Numbered from the stretch's first letter, positions 41,537 through 51,224 are shown. The stretch: DNA of 64,000 nucleotides from Jiella mangrovi (GCF_017815135.1 NZ_JAGJCF010000002.1:62001-126000), one strand, 5' to 3'. Numbers and translations: made by a program. Notes: generated by a model not told the origin, from the letters alone.

Positions 41537-43690
41537 GTGCGGGCGAATCTCGATATCGCTCACACCCTCGGGGGCCAGATCTATCCGACGCCGATGGGAC
41601 CGGGCAAGCGTCCCCCCCCGTCGCCGGGACTGGATATCGACGAGCGCCCCGGACCGAACTTCCGCCATGACAATCTACCGCGATCCGGCAGCGCCTTCAG
41701 CCCCTTCCAGATGCGGTTGTTCGACGCTCTGCAGATTTCTTACGGCGATGCTCTCGATGCTCATCTGGCCGCGCGGCGGCATTGCAGCGACATCGCCTCG
41801 GAGCTGATCGCCGCCGGCCATTGCGACGAAACCCGTTACGCCGAGTGCGTCGCCGCTCATCTCGGTGTTGCCTATGGGCCGATCGGGGAACTCGACCGGG
41901 TTCTGGACGTCGCGGACATGCTGGAGCGTCCGCCGCCACGCATTCTGAAGGTCTGCGACGACCGGCTGGACGGGCGCATCTTCGTTTGCCCGACCATCGA
42001 AAATCTGGAGCGTTTGAGCGATTATCTCGATCGCTGGACGCAGATGCGTGCGCTGATGCGGGTGACGACGCCATCGGACGCGTCGCGGGCCATCGACCGA
42101 CAGACCATGGCCGAGCGCTACCGCACCGCCCGCCTCAGCCTGTCGGCCGAGACGCCCCGCCTTTCCGCCCGCACGGCCATCGAAGCCCATCAGGCAGCGT
42201 TCGGCGTCGCAGCGCTGATCGCCGCCATCGTCTTCTTTGCGGCCGCGCCCGGCCTTGCCTTCGGCCTATGCCACGGCGTCGGCACGCTGTTCTTCACGGC
42301 CTGTCTCGCTTTCCGCATCCCCGCCGCGCTCGCCGCTCGACAGGACCCGGCGGCAGCGCGCCACCTGCCGGCCCCTGGCGTTCTCGAAGAAGGCTGCCAG
42401 AGCGTGCCGATCTACAGCATTCTGGTCGCCCTCCATAAGGAGACGGCCATGGTGCCGAAGCTCGTCGCGGCGCTGGATGGGCTCGAATGGCCGAAGACCC
42501 GGCTCGACATCAAGCTCGTCTGCGAGGCCGACGACGAGGAGACGATCAGCGCCGTCGCCCGCGCGATCGAGGGGCGCCCGCATTTTTCGCTGGTGCTGGT
42601 CCCTCCCGGAGAACCCCGCACCAAGCCGAAGGCGCTCAACCATGCGCTGCCGCTCGCATTCGGGGAATTTCTCGTCCTCTACGATGCGGAGGACGAGCCC
42701 GATCCCGGCCAGCTGCGCGAAGCCTATCTGAGATTTCGCACCGGCCCGCCCAATCTCGCTTGCCTGCAAGCGCCGCTCATCGTGACGAATGGCGAGGGCA
42801 ACTGGCTGGCCGCGCTGTTTGCGCTCGAATATGCGGCGTTGTTTCGTCGCCTGCTGCCCTGGCTTGCCCGCCAGGGCCTGCCACTGGCGCTCGGCGGCAC
42901 CTCGAACCATTTCGTTCGCGCCGATCTCGTCGCCGTCGGCGGCTGGGATTCCCACAACGTCACCGAAGATGCCGATCTCGGCATTCGGTTGCACAGAGCG
43001 GGCTACCGCGTCGGCACGCTGACCCGGCCGACCTTCGAGCACGCGCCTGAACTCTGGCGCGTCTGGGTTCGCCAGCGCACGCGATGGATGAAGGGCTGGT
43101 TCATCACCTATCTCTTGCACATGCGCGAACCGCGGCGGTTGTCGAAGGATCTCGGCGCGAAAACGATGGTCGCCTTCCAGCTTCTGTTTCTCGGCATGCT
43201 GATCTCGGCATTCGCCCATCCGATCCTGCTTGCCGTCATCATCGGGCAATTGGGTGCGATCGCGTTCGGTTTCCTGCATTTCCGCGATCTCGCGGCACTG
43301 ACGTTCGTCGATCTCTTCAATGTCGCGACGGCCTACACGCTTTTCGTGGTTCTCTCCTCGAGCGGTTTGACACCAGCGGAGCTAAAGCCGCTGCGCCGCC
43401 GCTACGTGCTGCTTCCTGCCTACTGGGTGCTTCTGGCAGTCGCGACGACGCGAGCGCTAATTCAGCTCCTGACGGCGCCGCACAAATGGGAAAAGACCCC
43501 TCACGGCCTTGATTCACGGGCAAGTTTCTCCGATCCGCGCTACCGGATCGAGCCGTTCTTCGAGCGCGTCGACCTTGCGCCTGTCGTTGATAGCGGCCCC
43601 CGTCTCATGTCCCTGCCGGAGTGGCCCTCTGCAACCGGGCCATGGCAGTCCTCAGGACCGCAGGAGTTCGCGTACATTCCCGTTCGCTGA
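41537..43690 (+). CDS. family 2 glycosyltransferase with N-terminal GspE-N-like segment
   Basis: The GTG at 41537 follows a near-perfect GCAGGAGGG site and gives 717 residues. Residues about 60-200 resemble the MshEN/GspE N-terminal fold (ASELIAAGHCDETRYAECVAAHLGVAYGPI). Two spans follow. The GT2 domain has DAEDEPDP (DxD-type UDP-sugar site), TEDADLGIRLHRAG (the TED general-base motif) and QRTRWMKGW (QxxRW). These are the processive beta-glycan synthase hallmarks, as in cellulose synthase-like proteins. Further C-terminal spans follow. It is likely to make or extrude a beta-linked exopolysaccharide. No BcsB or PilZ partner is encoded nearby. Confidence 0.87.
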   Translation: MRANLDIAHTLGGQIYPTPMGPGKRPPPSPGLDIDERPGPNFRHDNLPRSGSAFSPFQMRLFDALQISYGDALDAHLAARRHCSDIASELIAAGHCDETRYAECVAAHLGVAYGPIGELDRVLDVADMLERPPPRILKVCDDRLDGRIFVCPTIENLERLSDYLDRWTQMRALMRVTTPSDASRAIDRQTMAERYRTARLSLSAETPRLSARTAIEAHQAAFGVAALIAAIVFFAAAPGLAFGLCHGVGTLFFTACLAFRIPAALAARQDPAAARHLPAPGVLEEGCQSVPIYSILVALHKETAMVPKLVAALDGLEWPKTRLDIKLVCEADDEETISAVARAIEGRPHFSLVLVPPGEPRTKPKALNHALPLAFGEFLVLYDAEDEPDPGQLREAYLRFRTGPPNLACLQAPLIVTNGEGNWLAALFALEYAALFRRLLPWLARQGLPLALGGTSNHFVRADLVAVGGWDSHNVTEDADLGIRLHRAGYRVGTLTRPTFEHAPELWRVWVRQRTRWMKGWFITYLLHMREPRRLSKDLGAKTMVAFQLLFLGMLISAFAHPILLAVIIGQLGAIAFGFLHFRDLAALTFVDLFNVATAYTLFVVLSSSGLTPAELKPLRRRYVLLPAYWVLLAVATTRALIQLLTAPHKWEKTPHGLDSRASFSDPRYRIEPFFERVDLAPVVDSGPRLMSLPEWPSATGPWQSSGPQEFAYIPVR

Positions 43691-43975
43691 CCTGGCCGGT
43701 GTAAAGGACGATGCGAGGGGCGTCCTTCGGAGTGGAACAAAGCGAACCGCGATGGTGAGAATGGCAAGCGGCATCAGAACTGCACCTACGAAACGGCGGT
43801 TCGGCCAGCAGGCGCATTCAGCTTTCAACCCGGCCCGGCCTAAGGAACGCGAGGCGGAACTGAACACTGTCTCAAAGTCAAAGCCGGGCCCACTCCCGCG
43901 AGTGTCCCGGCTCCAACAGACATCGAGGTCGCGCCAGGCGAGCCTCACACGACCCGCATCAGGCGAAACCATCCA

Positions 43976-44122
43976 TCATCTGGCGACGTCGTTCACAGCG
44001 GCGCCCGTCGCGTCGACGGTGTTGCCGACATCACGTCCCACGCCCCTGACGGTGTTGGCGCAAGCCGACAGCAGCATGGCGCTGGCGAGAAGGGTGAGAA
44101 CGATCGAATTACGCCTGGTCAC
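43976..44122 (-). CDS. entericidin-family small lipoprotein
   Basis: A GTG at 44122, with GGAG upstream, gives 48 residues: a basic start, a short hydrophobic signal and a lipobox LLSAC, then ANTVRGVGRDVGNTVDATGAAVNDVAR. This matches entericidin A/B lipoproteins, where the mature 25-30 residue peptide forms an amphipathic helix. Entericidins are associated with stationary-phase stress. An ATG start further upstream would add an implausible 40-residue extension before the signal, so the GTG is preferred. Only one entericidin gene is present, not an antidote/toxin pair. Confidence 0.82.
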   Translation of the reverse strand: MTRRNSIVLTLLASAMLLSACANTVRGVGRDVGNTVDATGAAVNDVAR

Positions 44123-44417
44123 GGGTCGGTGCTCCAAAAGAAGATACAGGTGCCATTGGAACGGTCTCGTGACCTTAAAGTTCCGACACATTCTCGACGC
44201 GTGGAGCTTCCGCCCCACTTCTCTTTTGCTGCAGCGCGGCATCGGGGGCGTCGGCCTGTCTTCATCACCTCAGGCAGCCCGGACCGGCATGCCGCAAATC
44301 CGGACAGCCGGGTTTCGGCTTTGGCGCCAGGGGCCATGCCGAATAAGCTCGCGCCTCGCGCTCACCCAGTCATCGCAGCCGCCCGCTTCTTGCCGACGCC
44401 CAAAGGTCTTCGCCACC

Positions 44418-45566
44418 ATGAAACACGCTTCGCAAAAACAGGCCATTTCCAGCGATCTCGCGATCACCAAGGCAGACGAAATGCTCGTTCTGGTGTTTCA
44501 GGGCGGCGGCGCCCTCGGCTCCTATCAGGGCGGCGTCTTCGAGGCGATGGAAGGGCGCGGCGCCAGGCCCGATTGGGTGGCGGGGATCTCGATCGGCGCA
44601 ATCAACGCGGCGCTCGTCGCCGGCAACAAGCCCGGCGAGCGGACGCAGGCCCTGAGGACGTTCTGGGACAGGGTCTCGTCCTCCATCACCTTCGGACCTC
44701 CCTTGCCGGGACTTTTCCTGCGGACGGCCTTCAACGAGGCGAGTGCCGCATCGACCGCCATGTATGGCGTGCCCGGATTCTTCGTCCCTCGGCTTCCGCC
44801 AAGCTACCTCCTTCCCGACCGCAACCCCGGCGACGTCAGCTATTACGACACCACGCCGTTGCGCGCGACGCTGGAAGAACTCGTCGATTTCGACCTCCTC
44901 AACGGCGGCGAGACCCGTGTCAGCCTTGGTGCCGTGAACGTCGCGACCGGCAACTTCCGCTATTTCGACAGCCGGGAAACCAGGATCGGCCCTGAACACG
45001 TAATGGCCAGCGGCGCCCTGCCCCCCGGATTTCCGCCGGTCGAGATCGAGGGCGAATGGTACTGGGATGGCGGGCTCGTTTCCAACACGCCGCTGCAATA
45101 CGTCCTCGAGCGTGATCACCATCACGACATGTGCATTTTTCAGGTCGATCTGTTCAGCGCAAGAGGCCCCGTGCCGACGACGCTGTTCGACATCGCCGAG
45201 CGCGAGAAGGACATTCGCTTCTCCAGCCGCACGCGGCTGAACACCGACATGATGAAGGAACAACGGCAACTGAAACGGGCGCTCTACCGGCTGCTGCGCA
45301 AGCTGCCGGAGGACCTCGCCGCCGATCCGGACGCCGCCCTCCTGAGCGCGGCATCGAACGATGCGTCGGTGACGATCGTCCATCTGATCAACCGCCGCAA
45401 GGCCGCCAGCCGGGACTCCAAGGACTATGAATTCTCCCGTGCGTCGGTCGACGAGCGCTGGAGCGATGGCTTTGCCGATGCGCAGGAAACCTTCGAGGAT
45501 AGCCGGTTTCAGAATCGCCGCATGCCACCCCATTCCGTCGAGGTGCTGGACCTCAGCGACAAGTAA
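44418..45566 (+). CDS. patatin-like phospholipase
   Basis: The ATG at 44418 gives 382 residues; the much longer upstream frame is rejected because it crosses the entericidin gene antisense. The oxyanion motif GGGALGSYQGG is followed by the nucleophile elbow GISIGAIN (Ser of GxSxG) and the dyad Asp in WDGGLVSN. A domain typical of bacterial patatin proteins follows the catalytic core. There is no signal peptide. The reaction is acyl-ester hydrolysis of phospholipids or related lipids. In related Hyphomicrobiales it is often beside a 3-hydroxybutyrate dehydrogenase gene; here an exoD gene follows instead. Confidence 0.9.
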   Translation: MKHASQKQAISSDLAITKADEMLVLVFQGGGALGSYQGGVFEAMEGRGARPDWVAGISIGAINAALVAGNKPGERTQALRTFWDRVSSSITFGPPLPGLFLRTAFNEASAASTAMYGVPGFFVPRLPPSYLLPDRNPGDVSYYDTTPLRATLEELVDFDLLNGGETRVSLGAVNVATGNFRYFDSRETRIGPEHVMASGALPPGFPPVEIEGEWYWDGGLVSNTPLQYVLERDHHHDMCIFQVDLFSARGPVPTTLFDIAEREKDIRFSSRTRLNTDMMKEQRQLKRALYRLLRKLPEDLAADPDAALLSAASNDASVTIVHLINRRKAASRDSKDYEFSRASVDERWSDGFADAQETFEDSRFQNRRMPPHSVEVLDLSDK

Positions 45567-45762
45567 ACGCGGCCAACGGCCCGCAGGCAGCTCGGCAACA
45601 TTGCCCCTGTTTCGGCGTCACGAGCCCGGGAACGCGGATCGAAACCTCGACTTAACGCAGGAATGGGCATAGTGAGCCCGGTGCAGCTCGTTCGGGACTG
45701 GTCGATCGTCGATGTCGTTGATCCATCACCGGCCTGAAAATGCCCTGATCGAACGACCATAA

Positions 45763-46431
45763 ATGTCAATTTGCAGAGTCTCGTCCGTGTCCCCTGGTGG
45801 TTTTTCCAGTCTGCGCCGTGCGATCCGCCGGCAAGGCGGCAATCGACAGAAGCGTATCTCGGCGATCCTTCGCACCTTCAGCCATCGCCGGTCCGGCGAA
45901 CCGACGATCAACGAGCTCTCCCAGGCCTTCGATACACGCGCGTTCGGCGCCTTCTTCATTCTGTTCGGCGGGCTCAACCTCATCCCGCTGCCGCCTCCGG
46001 CGTCGTTCTTCATCGGCCTGCCGCTGATGTTCTTCACCTTTCAGCTCGCCATCGGGCGCCCGAGAATCTGGCTGCCCAACGCAGTGGGAAGAATGAAGCT
46101 CAGCCCCGACCGGATCGCCCAGGTGATGGGAAAGATCGGGCCGATGCTGAGGCGGATCGAGCGGCTCGCCCGCCATCGCTACTGGATGGAGCCCGAGCGG
46201 CTGTTGCTGCCGATCCTCGGCTGGTATTCCTTCGTGATGGCGACGATCGTCGCCATCCCGTTTCCGCTCACCAATCTCCTGCCGGGCATTTCGGTTGCTC
46301 TCGTCGGTGTGGCGATCAGCACCCGCGACGGCCTCTGGCTCGGTGCCGCGCTGATCACCGGCATCATCGGGATCGCCGCGCTCGTCGGTTTTTACGGCGC
46401 TGCAGCTTTCGCCGTTCTTCAGTTTTTCTAG
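45763..46431 (+). CDS. ExoD-family exopolysaccharide-related membrane protein
   Basis: This is a 222-residue protein. After a basic N-terminus, ISAILRTFSHRRSGEPTINELSQAFDTRAFGAFFILFGGLNLIPLPP is the ExoD signature, with paired membrane hairpins through the rest. The final IPFPLTNLLPGISVALVGVAISTRDGLWLGAALITGIIGIA is also typical. ExoD was first defined in Sinorhizobium by an exopolysaccharide and alkali-sensitivity phenotype; its biochemistry is unknown. It lies 3 kb from the GT2 glycosyltransferase gene. Confidence 0.88.
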   Translation: MSICRVSSVSPGGFSSLRRAIRRQGGNRQKRISAILRTFSHRRSGEPTINELSQAFDTRAFGAFFILFGGLNLIPLPPPASFFIGLPLMFFTFQLAIGRPRIWLPNAVGRMKLSPDRIAQVMGKIGPMLRRIERLARHRYWMEPERLLLPILGWYSFVMATIVAIPFPLTNLLPGISVALVGVAISTRDGLWLGAALITGIIGIAALVGFYGAAAFAVLQFF

Positions 46432-46557
46432 CCGTTAAAGGCTGCAGAGACGTCCCCGGCCCTGGCCGGCACAGCCGCGACTGCGAATAAATGCTCGGCC
46501 CGCGCGACTTTCGCGGCGGTTCCGAGTTTACTCTGTGAACCTTAAGGACTGTCCGCA

Positions 46558-46932
46558 ATGCATCGTAACGATCCGTTCTCTTTCGTCGCCGATTTCGGCA
46601 CGCCCAAGAGCGTCGCCGAACTGACCACTCTTGCGACGCTTTCGCCCTTCGTGATCGCCAGCCGCGTCGGTCAGCTCTGGTTCGCCATGGCGACGGCGCC
46701 GACGGCGAGGGACAAGGCCGAGGCGACGCAGATGGTGAGCGAGAAGATGGCGGCCACCGGCGAGGCCGTCATTGCGGTACAGACCGCCATGGCAAAGGCC
46801 GTCGGCGATGCCGTCATCTCGTCGATTACGGGCCGGCGCCAACCGGGCAACCCGATGGACGCGGTCTTCCAGGCGGGGCTCAGGCCCTATTCAAAGCGCG
46901 TTCGCTCGAACCATCGCCGTTTGTCGCGCTAG
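46558..46932 (+). CDS. phasin-like small protein
   Basis: This is a 124-residue, helical, Ala/Met-rich protein: VAELTTLATLSPFVIASRVGQLWFAMATAPTARDKAEATQMVSEKMAATGEAVIAVQTAMAKAVGDAVIS. It ends in a short basic tail (RRQPGNPMDAVFQAGLRPYSKRVRSNHRRLSR). The amphipathic pattern and composition resemble phasins, which coat polyhydroxyalkanoate granules, and short DNA-binding-tailed relatives. No PHA synthase is nearby. The family assignment is tentative. Confidence 0.6.
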   Translation: MHRNDPFSFVADFGTPKSVAELTTLATLSPFVIASRVGQLWFAMATAPTARDKAEATQMVSEKMAATGEAVIAVQTAMAKAVGDAVISSITGRRQPGNPMDAVFQAGLRPYSKRVRSNHRRLSR

Positions 46933-47127
46933 CGAGTCTCCCGCAAAATATCAGCTCCGGGCCGATGAATGAGGCAAAATGACAAGTCCGTCGCCGCCTG
47001 CGACATGGACCGTTAACCTCGCTTTCAAACTCGGCGATGGCCTGTGATATCGTCCTGATTTGTTTGGCGTTCTGTTAAGACAAATCCACAAGAGTGCCGC
47101 GTGACAATGTTCACGTGAGGTCCATTC

Positions 47128-48774
47128 ATGGCGTATCGGCTTTCTCTTGCGCGTTTGTGGAGAGGCTTGGCTGGCCGCCTTGTAAGAGACACCCGCGGCA
47201 ATTTCGGCATGATGACGGCGCTTGCGGCGGTCCCCGTCATCGTTGCGATCGGCGGCGGCGTCGATGCCGGCAATGTCTGGCGCTACAAGTCCGAGGCACA
47301 GGCGGCAGCCGATTCCGCCGTGATCGTCGCGGCGCGAGATGCCAGTGGGGACGACACCGAGCGCGAACGTCTGGCGGACATGTATTTTCTCGCCAACATT
47401 GCCGACGACATCGACGCGGACGTTTCCGGCACGAACCTTCAAATCGAAAACGGCGAGTACATCTACAACGTCGATTTCAAGGTCGAGACGCCGTTTCTCG
47501 GTTTGATCGGCATCGAAAACCTGACTGTCGGCGTCGAATCGGTGTCGGCGAGAGCCAACATCCCGCTCGACATCGTCCTCGTTCTCGACTCGTCCGGCTC
47601 AATGGCCAACGACAGTCGCATGGTCGAGTTGAAGAAGGCCGTCGGCCTGTTTCTCGACCAGTTCGCGGGCGCCGAAAGCGGCGACGCCAAGGTCCAGGCC
47701 GCACTGATACCGTTTGACACGCAGGTGCGGCTCGATTCGACCACCATGGGAACCTACGCAGGCACCCCCGCCAATCCCTATGCGACGACCGACTGTTCGA
47801 CGATCGCCGATCTGACCGACAGGGCGGCCTGCGTCGCGGCACAGGCGATTGCGGACCCGGTCATCGACTGCAGCAAGCTGAACTATAACGCGAACTACAT
47901 CGACCGCTATTTCTGCTCGCCGACCCGCGACGGCTTCGAGCTCGGCACGACGAACATTCTGACCGGCTGTTATACCTATTACTACTGCGTCACCTATTCC
48001 TACACCGCATCGCAAAGCGGGACCAACTACGTCGTCGATCGCCAGAACGTGTCGAAGCAGTGCAGTTACCGGGGCTGCAGCTACGTCGCCTATGGTTCGT
48101 CGACACGGATCTATTCCCAGGTGATCACGACGACCGGCACGACGCCGGTCACCACCAAGGACAACGATACCGAGACGGCCAACAACGATCTGATCCTCAC
48201 CGCTTCGGAGACTTGGTCCGGCTGCGTGATCGATCGCACCCAGTCCTACGACGTCACCAACGATCCGCCGCAGACGGGAGTATCGGCGACGATCTATCCG
48301 AAGGCCAACTGCGCCCGGGACACGCTGCTTCCCGTCTATCCCCTGACGACCGACCTCACGACCCTGAAAACCAAGGTCAATCAGATGCAGCCTTCCGGCA
48401 ACACCAACATCACCATCGGCGTGCAATGGGGCATGGAAGCCTTCACCTCCACCTATCCCCTCGCAGGCGCAAACACCGATACCCGCACCCAGAAGGTCAT
48501 GATCGTGTTGACCGACGGCAACAACACCCAGAACCGCTGGAACGGCAGCGACAAGGTCTCGGCGATCGACGCTCGCACGACGAAGGCCTGTGAGAACGCC
48601 AAGGCGGACGACATCGAGATCTTCACCATCCGCCTCATGAGCGGAAACGAGACCCTGCTGACCGGCTGCGCGTCAGATTCGGACCATTATTTTCCGGTCA
48701 CGACCGCCAGCGAACTGACCCAAACCTTCAGGGAAATCGCCGAACGCGTCCTGCGGATCCGCCTCGTCAGCTGA
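47128..48774 (+). CDS. TadG-like pilus-associated vWA protein
   Basis: This is a 548-residue protein with a TadE/TadG-type N-terminus (RDTRGNFGMMTALAAVPVIVAIGGGVDAGNVWRYKSEAQAAADSAVIVAARDA): one membrane span with an externalised domain. A vWA domain begins at IPLDIVLVLDSSGSM, with the MIDAS DxSxS at about residue 154 and VMIVLTDGNNTQ later. Inserted in the vWA domain (about 230-340) is a Cys/Tyr/Thr/Ser-rich stretch (CYTYYYCVTYSYTASQ and CSYRGCSYVAYGSS). TadG proteins assist flp pilus assembly and adhesion. No flp, cpa or tad secretion genes are adjacent, so it is an orphan. Confidence 0.85.
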   Translation: MAYRLSLARLWRGLAGRLVRDTRGNFGMMTALAAVPVIVAIGGGVDAGNVWRYKSEAQAAADSAVIVAARDASGDDTERERLADMYFLANIADDIDADVSGTNLQIENGEYIYNVDFKVETPFLGLIGIENLTVGVESVSARANIPLDIVLVLDSSGSMANDSRMVELKKAVGLFLDQFAGAESGDAKVQAALIPFDTQVRLDSTTMGTYAGTPANPYATTDCSTIADLTDRAACVAAQAIADPVIDCSKLNYNANYIDRYFCSPTRDGFELGTTNILTGCYTYYYCVTYSYTASQSGTNYVVDRQNVSKQCSYRGCSYVAYGSSTRIYSQVITTTGTTPVTTKDNDTETANNDLILTASETWSGCVIDRTQSYDVTNDPPQTGVSATIYPKANCARDTLLPVYPLTTDLTTLKTKVNQMQPSGNTNITIGVQWGMEAFTSTYPLAGANTDTRTQKVMIVLTDGNNTQNRWNGSDKVSAIDARTTKACENAKADDIEIFTIRLMSGNETLLTGCASDSDHYFPVTTASELTQTFREIAERVLRIRLVS

Positions 48775-48965
48775 CAGGTCCGACCGTCTTGTGAGAGGGC
48801 TGGCCCGGGGTCGCGCCGAAGGCGGCGGTCCCGGCGCCTCCCCCCTGTCTTCTGCAAGAATGACAGGCCCCGAAGCGAACCACCTTGCGGGACCGTCGAA
48901 ATTTCGTCACCGTTGGATTGCGCAATGGCGCGAGAGAGTGGCGATTTCGACCAAGGGCCGCATCG

Positions 48966-50015
48966 ATGAGCAACGGTGATGACGCCGAGACGGCGATCGG
49001 GCCCTTGATGGTCGGCGCCGCGGGAGACGGCCCGAAGAGGACGATCGTCTTCCTGCTCGTGCCGAACTTCTCGATGCTGGCATTCGCAAATGCCATCGAG
49101 CCCCTCAGAATCGCCAACCGGATCGTCGGCCGGGAGATCTATCGCTGGCGCATCGCCTCGGCCGATGGCGCGACGGTTACCGCCTCGAACGGCGTTCTTT
49201 GCACCGCCGCGGTCGGTCTCGACGAGGAGCGTCGCAGCCTCATCGACGGCAGGCGCCCCTCGATGATCCTCGCCTGTTCCGGCGTCTTCGTCGAAGACGT
49301 TCAGGACAAGGCGCTGTTCTCCTATCTGCGCGAGGCCCACCAGCGCGGGGTCGCCGTCGGCGGACTGTGCACCGGCGCCTGGCTGCTGGCCAAGGCGGGG
49401 CTTCTGTCCGGGCGCCGCTGCGCGATCCACTGGGAGAACATTGCGGGCTTTGCCGAGGCGTTCCCGATGGCGGAGGTCTATGCCGACCTCTTCGAGATCG
49501 ATCACAACATCTACACCTCGGCCGGCGGGACCGCCTCCCTCGACATGATGCTTTCCCTGATCCGGGAGGATCTCGGCGACGGCATCGTCAACAGGGTCTG
49601 CGAACAGGCGATCACCGACCGTGTGCGTGGACCGCACGACCGCCAGCGGTTGCCGCTTCGCGCCCGGCTGGGGGTGCAGCATGCCAAAGTGGTCCGGGCG
49701 ATCGAGATCATGGAGGCCAATCTCGCCGACCCCCTCTCGCTCGCCGAGATCGCCGATCATGTCGAACTCTCGCGCAGGCAGGTGGAGCGCCTGTTCGAGC
49801 GCGAGCTCGGGCTGTCTCCGGCCCGCTACTATCTCGAAATGCGGCTCGACCGCGCGCGCCACCTGCTGCGCCAGTCGCAACTGCCGATCGTCGAGATCGC
49901 CATCGCCTGCGGCTTCGTCTCGGCCTCGCACTTCGCCAAATGCTATCGCGAACTCCACGATCGCTCGCCGCAGCAGGAGCGCGCCGGCCGCCAGAAGATC
50001 GCCTCGGTCGCCTAA
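48966..50015 (+). CDS. GlxA-family AraC-type regulator with DJ-1/PfpI domain
   Basis: The ATG at 48966 gives 349 residues. The N-terminal class I amidotransferase-like (DJ-1/PfpI) domain has FLLVPNFSMLAFANAIEPLRIAN and the conserved nucleophile-elbow GLCTGAWLLAKAGLL. The C-terminal AraC domain carries two HTHs: DPLSLAEIADHVELSRRQVERLFERELGLSPARYYLEMRLDRARHLL and VEIAIACGFVSASHFAKCYRELHDRSP. GlxA-type regulators commonly control catabolism of choline, glycine betaine, carnitine or arginine. The target here is not evident from neighbours, and the DJ-1 domain is probably a sensor rather than an enzyme. Confidence 0.92.
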   Translation: MSNGDDAETAIGPLMVGAAGDGPKRTIVFLLVPNFSMLAFANAIEPLRIANRIVGREIYRWRIASADGATVTASNGVLCTAAVGLDEERRSLIDGRRPSMILACSGVFVEDVQDKALFSYLREAHQRGVAVGGLCTGAWLLAKAGLLSGRRCAIHWENIAGFAEAFPMAEVYADLFEIDHNIYTSAGGTASLDMMLSLIREDLGDGIVNRVCEQAITDRVRGPHDRQRLPLRARLGVQHAKVVRAIEIMEANLADPLSLAEIADHVELSRRQVERLFERELGLSPARYYLEMRLDRARHLLRQSQLPIVEIAIACGFVSASHFAKCYRELHDRSPQQERAGRQKIASVA

Positions 50016-50064
50016 AATCCGGCATCTCGGCACAACGCACCGATAGGAGACGGTTCGCACCGCT

Positions 50065-51042
50065 TCAGCGCGTATCGTCCATCCAGCGCTGCTGGCGTTC
50101 CATCCACATGTTCTCGCCGACGAGGCAATCCGCCGGAGGCATCGCCTGCGTCTTCAGGACGGGCGGCAGATCGCTCTCTACGCGTGGCCAGGCGTCGGCC
50201 AGTTCGAGGATCAGCTTGCGCCGCACCGCTTCGGGAAACTGCGACCAATCGTTGACCGGGATGACGAAGGCACGCGGCCCGCCGATGACGCATTCGAAAT
50301 AGTACCGGTCGAGATTGGGGATCGAGCCCCATGAAAACCCGCCATCCGACGTCATTAGCGGCAAGCCGTTGATGGTGATGCCGGCTTTCACCGCCGCGTC
50401 GCGTGCCAGGGTGACCATGCGGCCCTGATTGTTCGGCCCGTCACCGGATATGTCGATGACCCGGCGCAGGCCGTCATAGCCGTTGCCGGAAAACATCGGC
50501 ACCAGATAGTCGATCGCGGCCGAGATCGAGGTGCGGCGTTCGCGATCCGGCAGTTCCGTCGTCAGCCGGTAGGCGAAGGCGTCGGCGGCTGCCTTCGAAT
50601 CGATCAGCGTCCAGGGAACGACGACCGTCTGCGAGGCGGTTCCCGCCCATTCCACATAGGTGACCGCCACCTTGCCATTCACGCCTTCGAGGATTGCCTC
50701 CTGGACCTTCGGATCGCGAAAGGCGGCCGCATACCCGTTCCTCTGGATCTCCTGCTCGCCGCGATCCATGGACCAGGAGACATCGACGGCCAGAACCAGT
50801 TCGACATCGACGGGCGTACCATCGGCCTGCCGCTCGACACCGGCGCCGAGATCGAGAAGGCCCCGCTCGAACGCACCGGCCGGAGACGAAGGAAGGAGCG
50901 ATGCGAAAACCGAAGCCAGGAAAACCGTCATGGTCGCCAGGCGGCCGAGGGGACCCGTGCAGCGCCGCTTGCGCCGCTCTCCGTCAAACGGATCGACGCG
51001 GGCGTCATCAGTGCTCCCATGGGTGCAGCGCCGCAATTGCAT
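50065..51042 (-). CDS. DUF1194 exported vWA-like protein
   Basis: The protein is 325 residues from the ATG at 51042; an internal ATG at 50931 would give 288 and put the signal peptide at the N-terminus (MTVFLASVFASLLPSSPAGA). Neither has a clear ribosome-binding site. The core is a vWA-type fold: VDVELVLAVDVSWSM (MIDAS DxSxS), RRVIDISGDGPNNQG and AVKAGITINGLPLMTSDGG. DUF1194 proteins occur almost only in alphaproteobacteria and are of unknown function. It is convergent with the GlxA-type regulator and 1.3 kb from the other vWA protein, TadG-like. The C-terminus contains a single Cys and a Met/Trp/Gln-rich tail. Confidence 0.82.
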   Translation of the reverse strand: MQLRRCTHGSTDDARVDPFDGERRKRRCTGPLGRLATMTVFLASVFASLLPSSPAGAFERGLLDLGAGVERQADGTPVDVELVLAVDVSWSMDRGEQEIQRNGYAAAFRDPKVQEAILEGVNGKVAVTYVEWAGTASQTVVVPWTLIDSKAAADAFAYRLTTELPDRERRTSISAAIDYLVPMFSGNGYDGLRRVIDISGDGPNNQGRMVTLARDAAVKAGITINGLPLMTSDGGFSWGSIPNLDRYYFECVIGGPRAFVIPVNDWSQFPEAVRRKLILELADAWPRVESDLPPVLKTQAMPPADCLVGENMWMERQQRWMDDTR

Positions 51043-51224
51043 CGCAACACGCTACGCCGAAGACGAGCGCACGCAACTCACAAAACCGTCACACACGAGG
51101 GGAGATGAGCGGACGGCACGCGCGCCCTAGCTAAGCGGGAAAAGATTGGGAGCAAACCCCTCAGTCTTTCTTAATGACGTCGCGTTAGCGTTGGCGAAGC
51201 TGCCGCAACGCCGGACCCTTGATC

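Noticed and set aside
43509-44417. Upstream extension of the patatin gene frame
   Set aside because: It crosses the 3' end of the GT2 gene and the antisense entericidin gene. The patatin core starts naturally at the ATG at 44418.
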